Positions 46,536 to 57,123 of a stretch of 64,000 nucleotides of DNA are shown one piece after another. Source of the DNA: Usnea hakonensis (taxonomy: Eukaryota > Ascomycota > Lecanoromycetes > Lecanorales > Parmeliaceae); assembly GCA_013423325.1 (NCBI GenBank), contig BLJB01000081.1, forward strand, positions 124,311-188,310, read 5' to 3'. Under the pieces are notes generated by a model. The model saw only the letters and a program-made list of their open reading frames with translations, was not told the DNA's origin and did no database searches. How positions within the stretch are numbered: the stretch's first letter is position 1; the number at the start of each line of letters is the position of its first letter. The translations under genes and the position numbers were made by a program.

Positions 46536-47402
46536 TAATTAGGTCATTTCACACATTGGTCTAAGTGGAAAATTAAAATGCGGATACGAGAATGGCTTAT
46601 TACAAGTCTGCTTGGGCCTCACTGCAGTTTGTGTTCTCCCTTCCGGACAGGACACTCCGGGCGCCACCAACGATGATACGAGGTTCTTGTCTGATTGCCT
46701 AAGGGTTGATTCGATGGTGGAGAAGGTACTGAATGGGCTTGAAACGAAAGGGAACATCATAGAGGGTTCTAAAATTGTTATCTTGCCTTGTTGTCCGCTT
46801 CTGCAAGGGTTGGATGTTCGCCTAAATGGTCACGGAAACTTGATGGCGGCAATACGGACTCGAGAGACTGGAAAAGGTAGTCTCCCCTGCCATTTGCTAA
46901 TTGACGATGGAGACTGCTGACAATCTTACTCATTATCATTAGAGGTATCTTACCTCAACAATGAAAACGGTTGAAACCATTTTTAGACGCGGACGAACAT
47001 TGCGCCTGATGACCAAGCTAGTACCGCAACATGTGGTGGCTTTATGGCTTAGCGGCTAATCATCATGCCGTTTCCGGAGTCCGTCGGAAATTCCGACAGT
47101 CCAAAGCGACAGCAACATGACTCAATCTGAAAGCCTAAGAAAGACCGAGCAATGAGCGAGGGCTGATATAAAAAGTCCCTGCCGCCTTTCTCGCTCAGCC
47201 CTGCCAAAGCATCGGCAGGGTCTTTTTTATACCCTCGGGCCACCCTCGGACTTTTCTCGGGCACATACCTGTGTAAATAACGAGCATCTCTCGACTCTGG
47301 ACGTCCGATATCACTACACTTACAATACTAGCCCTCCCTCCAGCGAGCTTCGTGATTTACTCGTCACCTCAAATCATAATCGCCTCATTCGTATGAGAAA
47401 AT
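46536..47402. other. Intergenic region
   Basis: Spacer before the DHA2 transporter. A plus-strand frame at 46612-46920 has no ATG start and is not called. A GC hairpin with a T run occurs at 47199-47228 (see rejected items). Confidence 0.5.
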
Positions 47403-49269
47403 ATGCATGTGTCTTCAGAAACAGAACAGGTTGAAGAGAGCCTCTCCTTCCCTCCGCCTGCAACAATGGTGAACAAAGAGGTCGAAGACTATGAGGTCGA
47501 TCACACGCCCGAACCCTCTTTACGCCAAACCAAATCAGAACGCTCCTTGCAGCAAGTAAAATCTGCAGGCATACCACCAGTGCCCGAAGCAGAATTCAAG
47601 CCTACATTGAGATTGTATCTTGCCTTCGGCACGCTGGCAGTGATCACACTCATGGTGGCGCTGGATGGGACAAGCTTGTCCGTTGCTCTTCCCGTACGTT
47701 TCCCCATGTGCACCTCATTCACTGCCGGTAAACAATGACTCAACTACGTGCTCAGATCATGGCCCGCGCTCTGAAGGGTACCGCAATCGAGGCTTTCTGG
47801 GCTGGCACGTCTTTCCTTCTTTGCTCCACGATTTTTCAGCCGAGTTTCGCTGAGCTCTCTCACATCTTTGGTCGGAAACCCCTGGTCATGTTGGCTCTTG
47901 TCTTGTTCCTTATCGGCGCCATCGTTGCTGCGACGGCGAACGGGTTTTGACCACTTCTTGTCGGTAGATCCCTTCAGGGTGTTGGAGGTGGCGGCCTCAT
48001 AGCCCTTACTGAGATTTTAGTCACCGACTTGGTACCATTGAGGCAAAGAGGTCAATGGTTCGGAGTCATCAGCGCAATGTGGAGCCTGGGGTCAGTCACT
48101 GGTCCAATCATCGGTGGCGCATTCGCGCAATCTGTATCGTGGGTATGTCGCAAATCTGGCACATAACGTGCTGTTCTGAGCTGACTGTTAGCAAGCGGTG
48201 GATCTTTTGGATTAATCTGCCATTTGTTGGGGCCGCTTTAATCCTCGTGCCTCTTACTCTAGTGTTGGCTTTCAAAGTGAGCTCGCTCTCAGACAAGCTT
48301 CAGAGGGTTGATTGGATCGGATCGGTTCTTTTCATCGGATCGACTACCAGTTTTCTGATTCCAGTTACATGGGGCGGTGTGTCATACGCCTGGGACTCCT
48401 GGCGGGTTCTGGCCCCCCTGATCATTGGCATCGTCGGCCTCGCGGTCTTCGTTGTCTTCGAAGAATACGTCGCCAAAGAGCCTCTCATTAGGCTTGACGT
48501 CTTCAAGAATAGAACAGCAGCTGCCAGTTACTTCGAGACGACGCTCCATGGCATGATTCTTTGGTGCGTCCTTTACTATATGCCTCTCTACTACGAGGCC
48601 GTCAAAGGTGAAACACCCATTCTCGCAGGTATAAGCCTTTTCCCAGCCACATTCACCGTGGCCCCTGCGGCCATGGTCACAGGATTTGTGATCACTAAGA
48701 CGGGCCGATACCGATGGGCTATTTGGGCCGGGTGGGTACTGACCACTTTTGGGACTGGTATACTCTACTTGCTTGATGTCAACACAACAACAGTTCAGTG
48801 GGTTTTCATCAACCTGGTGAGCGGATTGGGGATGGGCATTCTTTTCCCCTCGATGGCCTTCTCCATCCAGGCGGCCACTACCAACAAAGACCTCGCCTTC
48901 GCCGTTGCCTTATTTTCGTTCTTCCGCGCGTTCGGTCAAGCACTGGGCGTCGCCGTTGGCGGTGTGATCTTCCAGAACCAGCTGGAGAAGAAGCTCCTGG
49001 CTTATCCGCTTCTCGCCCCGATGGCAGGTGTCTACTCGAGCGACGCCTCGGGCTTGGTGCAAATAATCAAGACGATGCAGCACGGAGTGGCGAGAACGCA
49101 GTTGATTCAGAGCTACGCTGATTCTCTGAAGTATGTGTGGATCGTGATGTGTGTCTTGGCAGGTCTGGCTCTCCTGTCGAGCTTCTTTATAAAAGGCTTT
49201 GAGCTCGATCGTGCGCTGGAGACGGAGCAGGGCTTTCAGGTTGAGCAGACTGTTGATGTAGAGAAGTGA
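47403..49269 (+). pseudogene. MFS drug:H+ antiporter (DHA2, 14-TM type) with an in-frame stop codon
   Basis: Exons 47403-47693, 47756-48142 and 48196-49269 give 583 codons, but codon 162 (47948-47950) is TGA. Around it the reading is conserved: ANGF, stop, PLLVGRSLQGVGGGGLIA. Family motifs are otherwise intact: TSLSVALPIMARAL in TM1, GAGTSFLL-like TM2, the motif-C region SVTGPIIGGAFAQSVSWRWIFW and the long C-terminal half with many membrane segments. DHA2 proteins export toxic compounds, including antifungals. No intron can remove the TGA while keeping frame. The gene is either recently inactivated, subject to readthrough, or affected by a sequencing error. The N-terminal 65 residues are cytosolic and acidic. 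Confidence 0.8.
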
Positions 49270-49407
49270 TCAAAAATAATGGAATTTATAGAGCGGGTTC
49301 GTTTTAGCGATGGCGTTGTTAGGTCTTATAGAATTGCATAAGAAGCAAGATAGAAATTCAAATAGCAATCAACTAATCATCTTCAGTAAAAGGAATCTCA
49401 AGAAGTA
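49248..49407. repeat. 3' end of the DHA2 gene, shared with 61040-61222
   Basis: From the last six codons of the DHA2 gene through about 140 nt of 3' flank, the sequence is clearly similar to 61040-61222, including AGAGAAGTGATCAAAAAT, TAGCGATGGCG and AAAGGAATCTCAAGAAG. Confidence 0.88.
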
Positions 49408-50017
49408 CTTATAATAGCCAAGGATTAGATCCAACACCTAACTAATCCACACTTCTCAGACCCACAAAGTTCGCCCGCGTCGGATCCATACGTATGATCA
49501 GGGCAGGGAGTAGTGTCAATTCTTTGCGAGAGAGTTGGAGTTGGAGAAGATGGGATGGGATGGGGTGGGATTTTAGTACTGTAGGGGCTAATTACGGAGA
49601 GTGAGCATGGTTCGTACTAGGGAGGAGGGGAAGGAGGGACAGGATTCGAGGGGGAAGGGTGGGCATGAGGGGTTTATTTATGATCTGGCTTCCGTGAGCA
49701 TTGAAGGGGAGCTTTGCAGACGGAGAGAATGAATGAATGAATGGATGCGGAGGCTGGCTGTTGTTGTTGTTCCGGATATTAACGATGTCCCTTCGGTAGA
49801 TGCCTTCCTTATATTCGATGAAGCGGCTTCTGCTACAATAATATATATTCCCTTGGAAGAAAAAGGGCTAGTCGTTTCCAATCATCTTGCCTCCATCCTT
49901 ACCCCTCGAAGCCGGCAGCGTCCTCCCATATCCCTCGCCTTTTACCCTAATAAGTACCCCTCCAACCTCCACCGCTTCTCCATCTCCACCCTTGTCCCCG
50001 CTAGTAGCAGTAGTAGG
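49270..50017. other. Intergenic region
   Basis: It contains the duplicated 3' flank (to 49407) and a short GAAT repeat (49727-49743). The rest holds no supported feature. Confidence 0.5.
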
Positions 50018-50890
50018 CTAATTCTTCCACATCGCACACCCTTCCGGATATCTCCCTCCTCCGCCCTGTTCCCGCCTCAACATCACCATCGCCGCAACCC
50101 TGACCGCTGGCTCCATATGCGCCACCTCGATCAGCAGCACCCGCCCAGAAATCATGCTCTGCAATTTCCAGCAGATGTGGATAAAGTAGATTGCTGGATT
50201 TTGTTAGCGCTTTCGAATCAGTTCTCTGCGGCGGGATCTGGAGAGGTGATGGTGGTGGAAGAGGAAGAGGAAGGCACGAGTGCACGTTTGGGCTCGTAGT
50301 TGCGTACGGAGCGGGATATGAGATATTTGTAGGATGTTGGGGAGATGTAGGGCGGGTTGGAGATTAAAATGTCCCATTGTGATGATGATGATTGGTGATT
50401 CCAGGATCTTGCTTCGTCGAATATGTTGCCGTTGATGAAGGAGATTTGCTCTCGGGCGGTGGATTATGGGCGATGTTGTGGGTAAGGTTTTCGTATGCAA
50501 GGTTGGTGGCTTGAGGGAAGATGTCGAGGCCGAGGAGGCGGAGAGTGGGGGTGTGAGGGGTGAGGAGGGAGGAGAGGAGGAGGGCGATGCAGCCTGTGCC
50601 TGTGCAGAGGTCGAGTATGCGGAGGGGGTTTCTTGGGGTTGATGGCTGGGAGGAGAGGAGGAGAAGAGAGGCAAGGTGGGTGATTATATTTTCGGTCTCT
50701 GGTCACGGTAGTTAGCTTTGGTATATGTATGTATTTAGAGAGGAAAAGCGAGAGGTGTAGTAAATATAGCTGGCTGTGGACGGACCTCCGTATCAGAGTC
50801 CCCTTCTTCTACAGTATTTCGAGCTGTCCAAAGGCTGCGAGCCGAGGATGCATTGCAGTGGTCTCCCTCGCGCTCGCTCTAGGCAGTTTC
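50018..50890 (-). pseudogene. Decayed HemK/MTQ1-type protein-(glutamine-N5) methyltransferase
   Basis: Fragments in different frames spell out the family in order. RPLQCILGSQP lies near 50850. ETENIITHLASLLLL and the SAM-binding RILDLCTGTGCIALLL lie near 50600-50690. SFINGNIFDEA and the catalytic ILISNPPYISPTSY are at about 50345-50440. LLYPHLLEIAE and GRVLLIEVAHMEPAVRVAAMV lie near 50060-50180. Frame changes are needed near 50830 (one base lost in the QPFG region), near 50455 and near 50150, and a TAG interrupts the first part. Intact members methylate the GGQ glutamine of release factors, Mtq1 in mitochondria. With at least three lesions in under 900 nt, while neighbouring genes read cleanly, a pseudogene is more likely than sequencing error. 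Confidence 0.75.
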
Positions 50891-51876
50891 GGTAAAAGTC
50901 TCGCGGCCATGATATCTTGAGCCTTCCGGGCCTTGTCTCGATGAGCTCTCGATTGGCAAGGGCGTGCCCGTGTAACTAGCATAGCTCGTTATAGGCCGAG
51001 GGGAGATCGCGACAGTTGCGGAGGAGGAGAGGAGGGAGAGGGTGGAGATAGCGAGCGCGGTCGATGACGAAGGCGGGCCATTCATTGCTTGCTTGCTAGG
51101 GGTTGATGTTCGCAGGTATATTCGTAGATGAGTTGTACGTTCGCCTTCTTCAATTGGGCTTTACACAATACATTATTCGGACATGTCTTGCGCACTCGAA
51201 TGACCTTTCAAAGACGCATGCAGAGATGTTTGCCTGTGTCGCAAAAGCCAACATCAAAAGGAAACTGCTGGATGGTCATCAGCCAGCACATATGCAGGAA
51301 TGGTCCCTCCGATTTAAATTGAGTAAAGACACGGACGAAGTTCAGCACAATCTAATGGACGGCCTGGCGGAGATGACACTGAGGAGCTCCCAAGTCCCAC
51401 TAAACTAAATCTTATATACAGTCAGCTGATATTAGGGCTAGGGCTATTCTATGGCCTCTCTCAGAAAAGGCCAATGTTTAACGCGAGAAATCGCTAACAC
51501 CTTCATGGGCATCGAAACGTACCCATTTACAGAGTACAAGGGATAAGGAGTCTAATGCCTGTCAACTTGCGGCGTGCATGGAGCTGACATGGGACACCAT
51601 TCCATCTTTGAAAAGGCGATTTGGCCCGGTGCCACCCCATACAAGCAGGGCGTCAAGACAAAACGCAGCTTAACTATTTGTAGAATAAGCAACCCCCCAC
51701 TGCATTGCACCTCCGCTGTCAATCTGGTGCCTAAACATGCCCGAGAGGATCTATCTTCCTGGGCGCCGGCTCCGAAATTCTCCGCGAACCAGCGTCTCTC
51801 TGCTCTATAAGTCTTTTCTATCGCTCCTTTCTGATTTGGCGCTTTGTGCTATTCTATGTTGTAATCTTCGAAAAGA
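50891..51876. other. Intergenic region
   Basis: Between the decayed methyltransferase and the phosphate-transporter-like gene. Several frames under 105 codons are present without similarity, and no RNA gene was recognised. Confidence 0.45.
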
Positions 51877-54038
51877 ATGGATCAAATCGCGCAAGAAGGT
51901 CAGGGCAATCACAATGTGAAGCCAAAAATGAGATGGTACAGGATCTACAGGGAGTCGATATGGAAGGATCGGGGTAATGCCTCGGTCTACAATTATGAGC
52001 CTGTAAGATTTCGTGAGCTGGTGGGGGAGACCCCTCAAACTGAAAACTACTAGGATCCAAACGAGCGGCGTGAACTCAACATCAGGAATTTGGATGATGC
52101 TCCGTTTCAGTGGCTCGTCGTTTGTGTAGCAGGGACAGGCTTCTTTGTGGACGGATATCTGGCAAGTAACGCTCTATAGAAACTGCAGCAGCGCAATCTG
52201 TGGCGCCAAATGGACTAATTCCAAATGACAGCTTTTTGCCAATAACTTCGCTCTACCAATCTTGGGCTTCCTGTACTGGAAGGACGACCAGCATTCAGGT
52301 CATGAAACAGGCATCAATTCTGCTACCCTGTCGGGTGCCATTGTCGGACAGATTGTCCTGGGTATACTAGCAGACAAATATGGTCGTTGCAAGGTATATG
52401 GGCGGGAGCTAATGGTCATCATCGCCGCCTCGATTGGCATGACTATGGCATCCACAGGCATGGGATCGATGCGTATAACAGGATGGCTGGTCTTCTGGAG
52501 GTTTGTGACTGGATTTGGTATTGGAGCAGAATATCCGCTTACAGCTGTAATCACGAGCGAGTAAGATCCTACGTTTCAGATGATCTCTCTGAGTGATTCC
52601 AAGACTGACCAACTGGCTTACACTTAGATTCGCGCCTGCTCCTCACAGAGGCCGGATGCTGGCGACCGTATTCAGCGCGCAATCCCTTGGCCAATTCTTT
52701 GCGGCTTTGGTGGCGTACCTTGCGCTCGATAGTCGTGTTCCCCTTGACTCGGCTTGGCGTTGGGTCTACGGCGTCGCTACGATTCCAGCGGCGACTGCTC
52801 TGCTTTTTCGCTTCACGATTCCCGAATCACCGCGCTACACTTGGGATGTGGCCAGGAATCCGAACAAAGCGGACCAGGACCTTGACTACGTGACCCACAG
52901 ACATACCGAGCCCACGGGGGAAGCCAGATTCCTGCCAGAGGCGTCATTGAGTGATTTTCGAAATTACCTTTTTGGGCAAGGAAACTGGGTCCGACTCTTA
53001 GTCACTGCTGGCACATGGTTTTTGCTTGATCTTTCCTTCTTCGGGCTCGGACTAAATAGTCCTCAGATTGTGACAGGTATCTTCCACGGGTGCTTGAACA
53101 GCCAGACAGGTCCAGTTGGGAATGTCGCGTCATTTACCTGGAACTCAGAGCCGGGCAATGCCACGTATCTCACGTATCCGACGCCCATGCTCAGGAAAAA
53201 CGAGACGGACTTCATGTTGATAGTATCGATCTGTGCCATTTCCGGATCTGGTCTGCTGATATTGTTGGTCAAACGCGCGAGCCGCAAACGACTTCAGATC
53301 TTGGGCTTCGCACTTCTTGCCGCATTTTTCTTTGCAATAGGCGCTATTTTGAAGACGGTACAGGATTCTCGCGGTTCGAGTGCTCAAACTGTCGTCATCA
53401 TATTCTATGCCTTGGCTCAGTTTTTATTCAATGCCGGTATTTTCTCCAGCCGATCCCATTCTTGCAATATGCTGCTGACAGATCCTGTAGGCCCTAATGC
53501 GTTGACTTTCATGGTATGACTTGTCACGATTATTTCGTGACATATACAGAGATCGAGCTGACACCCTCTGTTGAAGTTCCCTGCAGAGATATTCCCAACG
53601 CGATACAGGTGCACCTGTCATGGCATGTCAGCGGCGGCTGGTAAATTTGGTTCTGTCATTGCCCAACTTGCGCTTCGGCATGTTCAACTCGACGCTCTCA
53701 GCGCTTGTCAGAATGGTCCTGGGAGATTGGGCAGCGTGCTTTTGGGGTACGTGTTGCTCGATCCTTACTCAGCTCTTGGATCCCATACTCACAACCGCAG
53801 ATTTGGAGCCGTTATGCTGCTCGGTGCAGGTCTAGCCTGTTTAGCACCCGAAGTGCAAAATCAACGTTGGAAAGACAAAAGGCTCGAAGATCTGGCTTTG
53901 GGTCGCCAGGCACATATCGAAGGTAGCATCGAAATGAGCGATTTGCTGCCAGGATCCTTGCGAGAGCGGATCAGGCGTCGTGGTGCTCAGGACGTTGGTC
54001 CCACATCTGAGAACCAAAGTGTGACTCTGCGACCTTGA
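51877..54038 (+). CDS. MFS transporter, PHO84-like phosphate:H+ symporter family
   Basis: Exons 51877-52002, 52054-52161, 52232-52560, 52628-53436, 53491-53513, 53577-53746 and 53801-54038 give 600 residues. Family features: GTGFFVDGYLLFANN in TM1, DKYGRCKVYGREL between TM2 and TM3, FGIGAEYPLTAVITSE, the central IPESPRYTWDV and AEIFPTRYRCTCHGMSAAAGK. This is the PHO84/GIT1 group that imports phosphate or glycerophosphodiesters. A lumenal/extracellular loop of about 45 residues lies between TM7 and TM8. The second intron (52162-52231) starts with GC (GCAAGT), the only reading that preserves frame. Exon 5 is 23 nt. The C terminus is hydrophilic with an Arg cluster. Confidence 0.9.
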
Positions 54039-54288
54039 GACCTCAAGTATTGCATTTATCGAATGTGACGAGCGTGCCTGATGCTGCGCTTGAATCCCAG
54101 ACTATGGTGATCGTACGGTGCTTCGTGCATACTTGGTACATCTTGGTCTTATCTCACGGACTGATTGTATTGAGACGTTAACGGTACACACTTTCTTAGA
54201 AAACACACTTTCTTAGAAAGTATGAAATATCTCACGAAGTTATCTGATCATACCACGAAACTCAATTCGGCGCAGATGGTTGTGTGGG

Positions 54289-56363
54289 TCAATCTTGGGC
54301 CCTCAACAGCCGCCCTTTCCGCTCCCAAAACAAAGCCCCAGCCACTGTGAGAGCAGTGAGGCCCATGGTGATGCCAACAAACAACAAGACTTCGTGTCGT
54401 ATCTCGGCGCCAGTGCCAGCAATATCTTTCGATGCTAGCTGCACAATGTTGCTGCTAAAGACAGACTACATCGACTTCATCAGCCTCGATCACGCAGACG
54501 ACTCAAGGGATTACTCACGGAGACTAAATTTGCTGGAAGATAGATCAAGGCAATATAGCTGACTATTCTCATGGTCCTGGAGTCATAGCGCGCGTGCTCA
54601 GCAATTGATAGCATCGATCTGGATTCAGATGAAGCCTTCAGCGCCAATACTTTCAATTGACCTCCCATTGATAGCATCGTGTCGTTCTGAGCAGACGCTT
54701 TCTGTGCTAGGTCCCTCAACGAGAGTGCGTTGTCACGGAGGACCACGTCGTTCCTATGATCAAGAATCTTAAATAGCTGGAATTATTAGCGCAACGTTAC
54801 GCGTATACCGTATTGACGTTTATGTGAGGTAAAGCATACTAGAATTCTGGTAGCCTCAGCGGACTTTGCCAGTCTCTCCAAGTCGCGTAAGTTATAGTCG
54901 ATCATCTCGCGGGCTTGTTCGAATGGTAAATTCAGCTCCAGGCTAGCAGAGGTAAGCACTGGCCTGTTGCTCTCTCCGACCATTGATGCCGTCACATTGT
55001 GATGGTAATCCTTGAAGATCGAGAATACTTGCTTGTGTGCTTGCAGGATTGACATCATTCGTCTGATTTTACTCTGTGTCAATTCTAAGGTCTGGCAGTC
55101 GGCGAAATCGAGGACGTAATCTTTGGTTTCATCCTTTCCTACCATGGAGAAGCAGGCAACTTCGTGCTGTAATGCTCGTTAGTAGTTCTGGACCTTGCCT
55201 CCGTTATATATCATCGTGCTCACCAACTCCGATACCCGTCCTGCTAGATATTGAATGTAGCCTTTCCAGTTTTGCTGCGAGGTGACCAAGATCAAGACAT
55301 GTAGCGCAAGCGGGTGCGATTGTCGTCCGGGTGACGCTGGGCTATCCATATTCCCCGCCCCGTAGAATTTCTCGATAGTGTCGCGGATTGAAGTCGGCAA
55401 TTGCGCAAATATCCAGGTGGAAGTCCGCGTGCAAAGATGTAACTTTTGGTACACAGCTATTTGCCTGACCGACCAGGGATCCTTGAGGCGAGATCGCCCG
55501 TGTTTTTGTACATGATATACATTGTAGCATATTTCTCTTCACTATCAGAAAGACTCATTGAAAGAGAACCTCACTCACCACAAGTTGTCGCAATGATGTC
55601 TGTGCCCGCATAATTGAACTGCCTGTAGCAAACAGGCGATTGCTCATCTAGCTCTGAGATCTTAAGGCCGAACCCTGAGATCACGTCGATAAAATGTAAA
55701 AAAATGTCAAAATGTTCACACAATAGGCGAAACATGCCCACGGAAATCCTTAGATGATCCCATGAGCTGGCCGAGGAGAGGAAACTAGTCCTTTTATTCA
55801 GAAGCTGACGTTCAGTTGCTTGGTCACATTTGAGACACACAAGTACACATCGCTATCCCTTGACAGTTGTGCCTAGAAAGAAGTAAAAACCTTGCCCTGT
55901 AACTTGGGCGGAGGGTATTTCTGTACTTCCAAAAAATTCATCAAGCCATGCTCGGTTCTCAGAATCACGGAAGTCCAAGGGACTCATTGCCGGTCTCAGT
56001 ACTGGAAGATGTGTCGATTTATTGGACTTCGAGCGTACCTTTTTCATCTTGGACGTCGCCTTCGTCCTGTTTTTGCGAGGTCTGGAACAGGCAATCGAGG
56101 CTGAGCACAGCCTCTCCTTTAACGAAGAGAGCGCTAGAGCGTTCATCTAGAAGCTGCCTAAAGAACTCATCGTGGTCGAGCGGGCTTCCAAATGCCGCAT
56201 CTCCCTTACTCGGATTACCGAAGCTCTCCATGATCTTCATCACCGAGCATGCCCTTCGCCTAGTGCAGTGCCAGGAGATAAGGTGGATGGGATTCGAGAC
56301 GGACTTATAATGATAATTGAATGCAGCCGGCCATGCGTGTGGGAAGCTATCGCTGCGTGTCAA
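54289..56363 (-). CDS. CorA-like membrane protein (5' end uncertain)
   Basis: Supported exons: about 56363-56039 (start not defined), 56001-55865, 55804-55579, 55534-55224, 55166-54840, 54776-54519 and 54465-54289. The order of conserved blocks (MSPLDFRDSENRAWL, HLRISVGMFRLLCEHF, RLKDPWSVRQIAVYQK, QNWKGYIQYLAGRVSEL, MRIVSYIALIYLPANLVSSV) is that of fungal CorA-like transporter-domain proteins. Two membrane segments lie near the C terminus (IALIYLPANLVS; EVLLFVGITMGLTALTVAGAL). These are distantly related to Mg2+ channels, but no GMN motif was seen, so ion transport is not established. The frame upstream of 56363 has no ATG; a further exon is likely. Intron 56002-56038 would be only 37 nt. Confidence 0.78.
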
Positions 56364-57123
56364 ACTGTATATGGGATAGGATGCGTGTTATCTGGATTTT
56401 GATGCTGACATGCATTGGTACAAGGCAGGAGCGCCTTGCTTTGGTGGGCACGTGGGGAGGATACAGCCTTGTCCTCCTCCCAACCCCCCCACACCACCAC
56501 TTCACATGCAAGCCTATCACAATTCCTGCTTGGTGGCTTCCTGCAGACTGCGGACTAGCTTGAGCTTATTTTTCTCTTAGGGTTCATCTAAGTGTAAGCT
56601 GGTTGCCTAGGCCCTTCCTCCAGTCGTGACTTCGTCGCGCCAACGACTTGAACAATCCAAGCCTGACAACCTGACCACTTACACTACTGCGACAACATCG
56701 CTCTGCCAAAGGAGAACCGTGTCATGGGGAACGTAACATACACTCTGCGTGGACGGTATGTGGACCTACAGAAGCTCTCCACGCTTTTGGATAAGCTCTT
56801 CCCGAATGAATTTGCCATCAGAGTACATTATTAGAGCCACAATGTGTTTGAGGGACGCCGCTTACATAACTGATAGCAAAGAGACAATGATATAACGGTC
56901 TCATCTCCAAGGAAATTGTCTCAGGTGCGAGAGTCAAAAGCAATGTATCTACAGTACAGTGAGCTGACCATCATTACGAGGCAGGACGAAATTGCCTCCA
57001 CATACCACCCATCCGTTAGTCCAGGCACAGACGTCGAAGTCGTGTCCTGACAGCTTGTCGCAATAGGTCTCACTTCCATGATCATACGCCAGAAAATACC
57101 CTGCACCCTTCTCACACCCAACC
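56364..57123. promoter_or_regulatory. Divergent region, CorA-like gene / protein kinase
   Basis: A 760-nt spacer between two divergent genes; it may include a first exon of the CorA-like gene (a CAG acceptor lies near 56366). Nothing else is supported. Confidence 0.4.

Noticed and set aside
47199..47228. GC-rich hairpin (CCCTGCC / GGCAGGG) followed by six T, like a bacterial terminator
   Set aside because: The window is fungal nuclear DNA, where rho-independent termination is not used, and no Pol III gene was found upstream.
49733..50299. 188-codon plus-strand open frame
   Set aside because: It is antisense to the recognisable HemK fragments and has low-complexity text, so it is best explained as a shadow.
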